From: Spinellus fusiger
Taxonomy: Eukaryota; Mucoromycota; Mucoromycetes; Mucorales; Phycomycetaceae
Direction of reading: 5' to 3'
DNA: 64,000 bases
Assembly (NCBI GenBank): GCA_025094145.1
Contig: JALLLS010000084.1
Span: 1-64,000 of the forward strand
Part shown: piece after piece, positions 59,031-64,000 of the stretch
Numbering within the stretch: position 1 is the stretch's first letter
Layout of the letters: the number at the start of each line of letters is the position of its first letter
Notes under the pieces: model-generated
The model's input: the letters and a program-made list of their open reading frames with translations, nothing else
Databases searched by the model: none
Told to the model about the DNA's origin: nothing
Translations under genes and position numbers: made by a program

Positions 59031-60006
59031 ATGATACAGGACAAAGTGTTTTGTTGTATTCCAGCACGTATAGGTTCTATCCTTATCTCTACTATTCTGT
59101 TTGTAAGTCAAAGGAAGCAGATGCCACAGCATAGACCTCCTTTTGGTGGATAGATGGGCTTGGTGGATTAACCGACCTACTGTAGGTGGTCTACACAGCA
59201 GTGGCAGTGGCTCTTCTTATTGAGCGTGTGGGTAAGTCTTCTTTCTCCCTGTCTCTTTCCCTCTTTCCCTCTTTTCCCGTTCCCGTTCCCTTTGTGGGGT
59301 GTTCATAGCACGGGGGAATTCTAATCAGAGCAACCTGGGTTGAGCAGATCTGGAATCTTGGATCACATCAGACTCAGTCACCGAAACAGCCCTCACACCT
59401 CAGGCCTTTGATGGTGTCTTTTATACCTTTGTGTCGGTGTTTCTTGTTTATGCAGTTGTATCTCTGTTTGGTATTCTGTCTGCTATTCTAGTAAGTCGAT
59501 TCTCTTTTTACAAAACACAAGTGATCTGACAAGACCCACAGCAAAAGAGAGCCATGGTACGGACCTACCACATTATCAACTGGTTCTTTGTCCTGTTGGT
59601 GCTCACAGCAACTCTTGCCTACTGGATCTACTTCAAAGTCAAGCAAGACTCCTATGTCAATGACTGTCAAGGATATGTGAATGCGGGTAGTCTAACAGAG
59701 AATGGTGTCTACACTCCAGTGAAGATTCCTGGCAAACCCATTGTGGCAGGGGGTGCTGATAAAAGCTACTGTATTGATATGGTGAATAGAATAGTGATTG
59801 GGTCTGCTATTGTTGTGTTTGTTGGTAACTTTATCCAGGTAAGTCCACAGGTTGTGCAGTGAAAGAGGCATCTCTTAGGCCAAACTAACCTGTTTATAAA
59901 GGTGTACTTTGCAAGTTCTATTGGTATCTACTCTACCAGCTTAAAACGCCATCTCCAGCACCAACAGTTGAGATCACAGGATGATGATGATATGGAGAAG
60001 ATATAA
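59031..60006 (+). CDS. Four-TM fungal membrane protein (family not identified)
   Basis: Five exons in phase: 59031-59102, 59186-59231, 59345-59490, 59542-59838, 59902-60006, giving about 221 residues. The start MIQDKVFCCIPARIGSILIS resembles Cys-rich juxtamembrane N-termini of small tetraspan proteins. Four hydrophobic helices are seen: TM1 across exons 1-2 (SILISTILF|VVYTAVAVALL), TM2 (TFVSVFLVYAVVSLFGILSA), TM3 (IINWFFVLLVLTATLAYWIY) and TM4 (IVIGSAIVVFVGNFIQVYFA). A loop with Cys residues between TM3 and TM4 (NDCQGYVNAGS, KSYCIDMV) fits an extracytoplasmic large loop. The tail is acidic/polar (DDDDMEKI). I do not name a family. A 31-bp inverted repeat overlaps the stop codon. Confidence 0.8.
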
Positions 60007-60129
60007 ATAACAAAGACAAGAGTAGCCTACCCACCTCCTCCACCCTCCCCTTCCTCCATCGATCGATAGGAGGATAGGAAGAAGGATAGGAAGAAGGATA
60101 GGCTACTCTTGTCTTTGTTATTTATATCT
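59999..60129. repeat. 31-bp perfect inverted repeat spanning the stop codon and 3'UTR
   Basis: Positions 59999-60029 are the exact reverse complement of 60099-60129, with a 69-bp loop. The left arm contains the last codon and TAA stop of the four-TM gene (AGATATAAATAACAAAGACA...), the right arm lies in its 3'UTR. The loop holds CCTCC and AGGAAGAAGGAT short repeats and a CGATCGATCG palindrome (about 60058-60067). Confidence 0.93.
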
Positions 60130-60655
60130 ATTTTATCTCTATTTTATCTCTATTTTATCTCTATCTTATATATTTATTTTGTCCCAGTAGCTTGGAAAGA
60201 ATCCCCATCTCTTTTCTTTCATCGAGTCTGCTATAGAAACTGATGTGTAAATCTCTCCTATAAGAATATATGTATATGAAACCCACACCAATAAATGTAA
60301 ATGTCTTGTTCTCTATTATCAATACTGCTGCTACTCATCCCATGGAGAATCCATCTCTCTCTATCCTCTTACTGAAATAGAAATAGAAAAAAGAAGAAGA
60401 AAAAGAACCACTTCCAAGGTTATAAGCCTAAAGACATGCCCGAGACCTCAAGAACCATTGCATATGTCCTATTTATCATCCCCCCAACCCAACACTTCCC
60501 CTCTTTCATGGATCGCCACTAGAAAACCAGTTCAAGGGGCGATCTTCTTACAACAAGTCACATGACCTGCACCCTACCTTTGCCTTGCCATACATCAGCA
60601 ATTCTTTGCTTCCACATCTTTGCTGCCCACCCACCCCTTCTTTCTACAAGTCACA
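60130..60655. other. Intergenic region upstream of RAD6
   Basis: About 525 bp with a TTTTATCTCTA tandem repeat (60123-60165). No gene seen; it should include the 3' end of the four-TM gene and the RAD6 promoter. Confidence 0.5.
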
Positions 60656-61420
60656 ATGTCAACACCTTCAAGAAGACGTCTTATGCGCGACTTTAAAAGA
60701 CTACAGAGTGACGCACCAGGTAAGTCTCCTCACGACAGACTGTTTCTGTGGATGGCTCACCTCTCTCATTTCTAGGAGGAGTTTCAGGTAAAAGACAAGG
60801 AGAAATGGAGTAGAATAAGCAACTGAAGTAGTCGACAGGAGCACCTTGTTCAGATAATATTATGCAGTGGAATGCAGTGATCTTTGGTCCATGTAAGTTG
60901 TTTTCCCAACAAGAACAAAAAGACACACATCTTTTTTTTTCTTTTTTCTTTTTCTTTTTCTTTTTTTTCTATTTCTTTTTCCCTTTTCTCACTCTGCACT
61001 ACCACGGTGTAGCGGATACTCCCTTTGAAGATGGCACCTTTAAATTAGAACTGCATTTTGAAGAGACTTATGTAAGAAAGAAAGAAAGAAAGAAAGAAAG
61101 AGAAGAAGAAAGGGTCGTGTTTGCTTATGTTGCTTCCTTGCTCTTGTGTTCTATAGCCCAACAAACCACCACAAGTGAAGTTTATTTCCAAGATGTTTCA
61201 TCCAAATGTGTATGCCAATGGAGAGCTGTGCCTTGACATTCTACAAAACCGCTGGAGTCCTACGTATGATGTGGCAGCTATTTTGACGAGTATCCAGTCT
61301 CTCTTGCATGATCCTAATCCCAATTCACCTGCCAATGCTGAGGCTGCGAATCTGTACCGTGAAAACAGAAAGGAGTATGTTCGAAGGGTGCGTGAGACAG
61401 TGGAGAGTTCATGGGAGTAG
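60656..61420 (+). CDS. RAD6: Ubiquitin-conjugating enzyme E2 Rad6/Ubc2
   Basis: E2 enzyme for PCNA and histone H2B ubiquitylation in DNA-damage tolerance and transcription. Five exons in phase: 60656-60719, 60776-60787, 60839-60892, 61013-61071, 61157-61420, giving 150 residues. Start [20 protein letters not shown] is diagnostic of Rad6. Exon 2 is a 12-nt microexon coding GGVS; without it the conserved GVSG turn is lost. The HPN motif ([12 protein letters not shown]) and catalytic Cys ([12 protein letters not shown]) are intact, as is the C-terminal [13 protein letters not shown]. The acidic tail of yeast Rad6 is absent, as in most other eukaryotes. A T-rich and a GAAA-repeat intron flank exon 4. 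Confidence 0.96.
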
Positions 61421-61744
61421 ACTATGGAAAGGAAAAGAGAGAAAAGAAAACACAACTCTAAGCAGATGGGATGGATGAATTTCAAGGTTCAATAAAATCC
61501 ACCCCTCTTGATGGGATGGCCTATGACATACACTAAAGCAAGAAGACCAACACCCATGTGTTGCGTTGTTGCGTTGTTGAGTTGTTGTGTTGTTCACTTG
61601 TTCAGTTGTTATTTTAAATCTATACACAGTCTCCATGGCGTGGGCATTGCTGCACTGGCACAGATCTACAAGGGGGTTTTATATATGAACAGAGCAATAG
61701 AAAGAGAGATGTCTATTTACTTTCTAAATACTCTTCCCTCTTGC
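61421..61744. other. 3' intergenic region between RAD6 and EF-Ts
   Basis: 323 bp between convergent stops, with a TGTTGCGTTGTTGAGTTGTTG imperfect repeat (61560-61605). An AATAAAA candidate polyadenylation signal lies near 61491. No gene. Confidence 0.5.
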
Positions 61745-62891
61745 TTAATTGCCAACGATAGTTCTTCGCACCTCTTCAGCAAAATCACTCTCCTTCTTCT
61801 CAATGCCCTCTCCCACCTGCCAGCGTATGAACTCAGCCACCCTGGCCCCCTCCACACCTGCCTCCTTGCCGGTCGTGTCCACAAAGACAGCCACAGTGGC
61901 ATCAGGACGCAGCATAAAGCCCTGCTCCTCCAGCACCGTGCTGGTGATGTACTCTTCAGCATGGGTCTGCTCCTCCAGCACCTTTGCAGGCACCTCCTGT
62001 CTGCTCACATAGAGGGGACTGTACCCCACCACCTGGCGTGCCACCTGGCGTGCTGCCTTGGACAGAGCCTCCCTTGCTGTCTCTGTCAGGTTCTCCCCAC
62101 GAGCATTGTGTGGCTGCAGTACAGCAATGCCTCCCATCTTGCCCGAGGTGGCATCTCCACCATGCACATAGGCCGAGGAGATGCCATCCACCACCACAGC
62201 CGCACGACGCAGGCTGATGTTCTCGCCGAGTTTCCCAATGGTCTCTACGATGGTCTCCTGTACTGTTCTGACATCCTCGGTTGTGGGTTCGTTGGCGAGA
62301 GGCATCAGTGGAGCCTGAAGAAGGGATTCTACCGAGACAGTCTCAATGGCCTTTCCGGTTGCTGCTGTATCATGCAGGAAAAGAGACGTGGCAGCAATAC
62401 GGGATGCCAGGGTCTTGAAAACATCGTTGCGAGAGACAAAATCAGTCTCGCAGTTCAACTGATGGGACAAGGGTGAGTGACAAGTGTTGTTGTTTTGATA
62501 AAGTTCATCGATGAGCCGAGAAAAAAGAAAGAAAGGAGGAGAGAGTGCTCTTTTCTTTTTTTTTCTTTCTTTCTTTCTTACTTACTTCAATGATGGTGCT
62601 CTTGTTGTGGACAGTGGCTATTGTCACAAGTCCCTCGCTTGCAGTCCTTCCTGCTACCTTTTGAGCCTTCTTAGCTCCCGAGACCTGGGCATCTGTAGCA
62701 AGCCACGCAAGGGCCTTTGTATAGTCATTGTCGTTCTTCACGAGGGCTTCTTTGGCTTTGGTCATGGAGACTTCTGTTTCCTGACGCAGTTTGGCTAGTA
62801 GTTTGATGTTGGGTTTTATCTGTGTGGTATAGGCACGCACACCCAGGTGACTTGACACAAGGGAGGCACGTACACTGGTGAGCAGGTTCAT
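61745..62891 (-). CDS. TSFM: Mitochondrial translation elongation factor Ts
   Basis: Nucleotide exchange factor for mitochondrial EF-Tu. Two exons in phase: 62586-62891 and 61745-62458 (STIIE|LNCETDFVSRN). The N-terminus MNLLTSVRASLVSSHLGVRA is Arg/Ser-rich without acidic residues, a typical mitochondrial presequence. The UBA-like helix bundle follows (KLLAKLRQETEVSMTKAKEA), with LVKNDNDYTKALAWL, then the core signature LNCETDFVSRNDVF. Two dimerisation-like EF-Ts repeats (SLRRAAVVVDG, GGIAVLQPHN; ARQVARQVVGYSPLYVSRQE) complete the protein of about 340 residues. The plus-strand frame of 322 codons over this region is an antisense shadow. Divergent with eL30 (about 790 bp between starts). Confidence 0.95.
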
Positions 62892-63684
62892 GATGGAGAC
62901 AGAAAGACAGAAGGAAAGAGAGAAGGAAAGAGAGAAGGAAGGCACTACATTCGGAGTTCAGGCAACGTGCCCTTTGTTTATATATTTTATATTTTTGTGT
63001 GTATGTGATTCTTATTGAGTTGCTGTGGGTGCTGGTCAAGGAGGACTGTGACTTGCTATTTGTGGAGAGACAGTGGACGTCACAATGCATAGAAACAAAA
63101 AAAAATACAGTGGAGGGTGTATGTGCTTTTGGGTGTAACTCTATCTATAAAGAGAAAGAGAGAAAGAGAGAGAGAAGAGGAGTCTTTTATAGTGCGTATG
63201 TTTTCTTTTTTCTTTTTTCTTCTTCTTCTGTTTTGCCTTGTCTACAGAAAGGTAACTACATTCTATGGAGAGTATCTGTGGCCCTAAGGACTGTCTCTCT
63301 CCTCCCCCTCCACTGTAGTGTGCTCTTTCATGGGATCCAAATCCTGTCTGTCCTTGTCCGTCCCAACAGATCCAACTTGGCTTGGGATTCAACACCACCC
63401 CTCATCTCCGACACAGAAGAGACTGTGACGACACCTCTTTCTCTCAAGAGGTGGCTTGCTTGAATGGAAAGACGTCACAGGCTGACCAGTAAAAAAAATT
63501 TGTATTTTGCTTGAAAGAAGAAAGGAGGGTAGGTAGCATTCTACCCTCCTCTTTCTTATATATTCCACTTGGTAAGTGAGTGTTGGTGTTGTATCCTAGG
63601 CCGAGGAATCCATAGAATATACATTTCTATCCATCTGTAAAAGAGTAACCAACCCACCAACTCACCTCTTCTCTTACAGTAGCA
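62892..63684. promoter_or_regulatory. Divergent promoter region of EF-Ts and eL30, with a probable eL30 5'UTR intron
   Basis: About 790 bp between two divergent start codons. A GAAAGAGAGAAG repeat (62905-62940) lies close to the EF-Ts ATG, and a GAGAAA repeat at 63148-63175. Just before the eL30 ATG, TTCTCTTACAG ends at 63679, five nt before ATG; a matching donor G|GTAAGTGAG is at about 63572, suggesting a 5'UTR intron of about 108 nt. This is common for ribosomal protein genes, and here it is inferred only from splice consensus. Confidence 0.5.
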
Positions 63685-64000
63685 ATGGCCCCTATCAAGA
63701 AGACCAAGAAGAACACTGACACCATTGGTTCCCGTCTCCAGCTTGTCACCAAGTCTGGAAAGTACACTCTTGGCTACAAGTCTACTTTGAAGACTCTTCG
63801 TCAAGGCAAAGGTAATCTTAATTCCCAATGCCACATGCAGAGGAAGGGGGACAGGAGCCTACGATTTCTCTGTCTATTTGTGACTCTCTTTTTACCATAA
63901 AAGACACTTTTCCCTTTCTCTTATTTTTCATTATTATTGAATAATGAAAAATAAGGCTGAGATCGTCCCCCATGTGGCTAACCTGTGACTGTCTCTTAGC
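63685..64000 (+). CDS. RPL30: 60S ribosomal protein eL30 (partial, 3' part off right edge)
   Basis: Cytosolic large-subunit protein. Exon 1 63685-63811 reads [20 protein letters not shown], then [22 protein letters not shown], a near-complete match to the eL30 N-terminus. The donor AAAG|GTAATC (phase 1) opens an intron of 188 nt whose acceptor CTCTTAG ends at 63999, so only the first base of exon 2 (C, giving Ala after Lys as in eL30) is inside the window. The missing part carries the L7Ae-like RNA-binding fold residues. The intron contains a short palindrome TTATTATTGAATAATGAAAAATAA near 63932-63955. Confidence 0.93.

Noticed and set aside
61508..62476. 322-codon open frame on the plus strand
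   Set aside because: It is antisense to the EF-Ts core; the minus frame matches a known family with correct splicing, so this is a codon-bias shadow.

Overview
This is a nuclear window from a filamentous fungus, most likely an early-diverging lineage (Mucoromycota, probably Mucorales-like). The genes are split by many short GT-AG introns (mostly 40-110 nt). Intergenic DNA is AT-rich, and the protein set is fungal: a Cch1 calcium channel, LST8, an Spt23/Mga2-type regulator, a vacuolar M28 protease, a DUF4436 membrane protein and a four-TM fungal protein. Nothing prokaryotic is present. The lineage call is inference from gene content and sequence style, not from a marker gene.

Layout. 1-6192 (-): most of a four-domain Cch1-type calcium channel, whose C-terminus runs off the left edge. 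6.2-12.3 kb: a gene desert with decayed transposon pieces (Fanzor relic, Tc1/mariner relic) and a U6 snRNA pseudogene. 12.3-15.0 kb (+): Spt23/Mga2-like IPT/TIG regulator without ankyrin repeats or membrane anchor. 15.8-17.6 kb (-): LST8. 18.0-18.6 kb (+): mitochondrial bL19. 18.9-22.0 kb (-): vacuolar membrane M28 protease. 22-25.4 kb: desert with a second Fanzor relic. 25.4-26.2 kb (+): SANT/Myb-like protein. 26.2-29.0 kb: no recognisable gene. 29.1-31.6 kb (+): class 3 lipase. 32.0-35.3 kb (-): protein with three RRMs and MLLE-like domains, the architecture of Rrm4. 35.7-36.5 kb (-): enhancer of rudimentary homologue. 37.0-37.9 kb (-): unknown protein. 38.4-43.3 kb (-): HEATR6-like HEAT protein. 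44.1-45.8 kb (+): FBXO9/Hrt3-type F-box protein. 46.2-47.6 kb (+): DUF4436 protein. 48.5-50.0 kb (+): unknown protein with a PESH tandem repeat. 50.3-50.95 kb (+): cytochrome b5-domain protein. 51.46-51.54 kb (-): tRNA-Glu(UUC). 53.4-54.7 kb: a complete-ended but broken Tc1/mariner element. 55.5-56.0 kb (-): a third Fanzor relic. 57.2 kb (-): another Tc1 relic. 58.2 kb: minisatellite. 59.0-60.0 kb (+): four-TM protein. 60.7-61.4 kb (+): RAD6. 61.7-62.9 kb (-): mitochondrial EF-Ts. 63.7 kb to the edge (+): eL30, cut by the window end.

Functional themes. The genes are mostly unlinked housekeeping and regulatory functions: TORC1/2 signalling (LST8), ubiquitin conjugation and F-box recruitment, mitochondrial and cytosolic translation (bL19m, EF-Ts, eL30), RNA handling (Rrm4-like, ERH), Ca2+ entry (Cch1) and lipid or vacuolar hydrolysis. 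The most interesting material is in the deserts. There are three independent remnants of Fanzor proteins (eukaryotic relatives of TnpB, an RNA-guided nuclease family) from at least two subfamilies. Alongside them are Tc1/mariner copies of different ages and two perfect long inverted repeats of unknown role (51.7 kb and 60.0 kb). All splice models are read by eye, and exon edges are stated only where both splice sites and phase agree.
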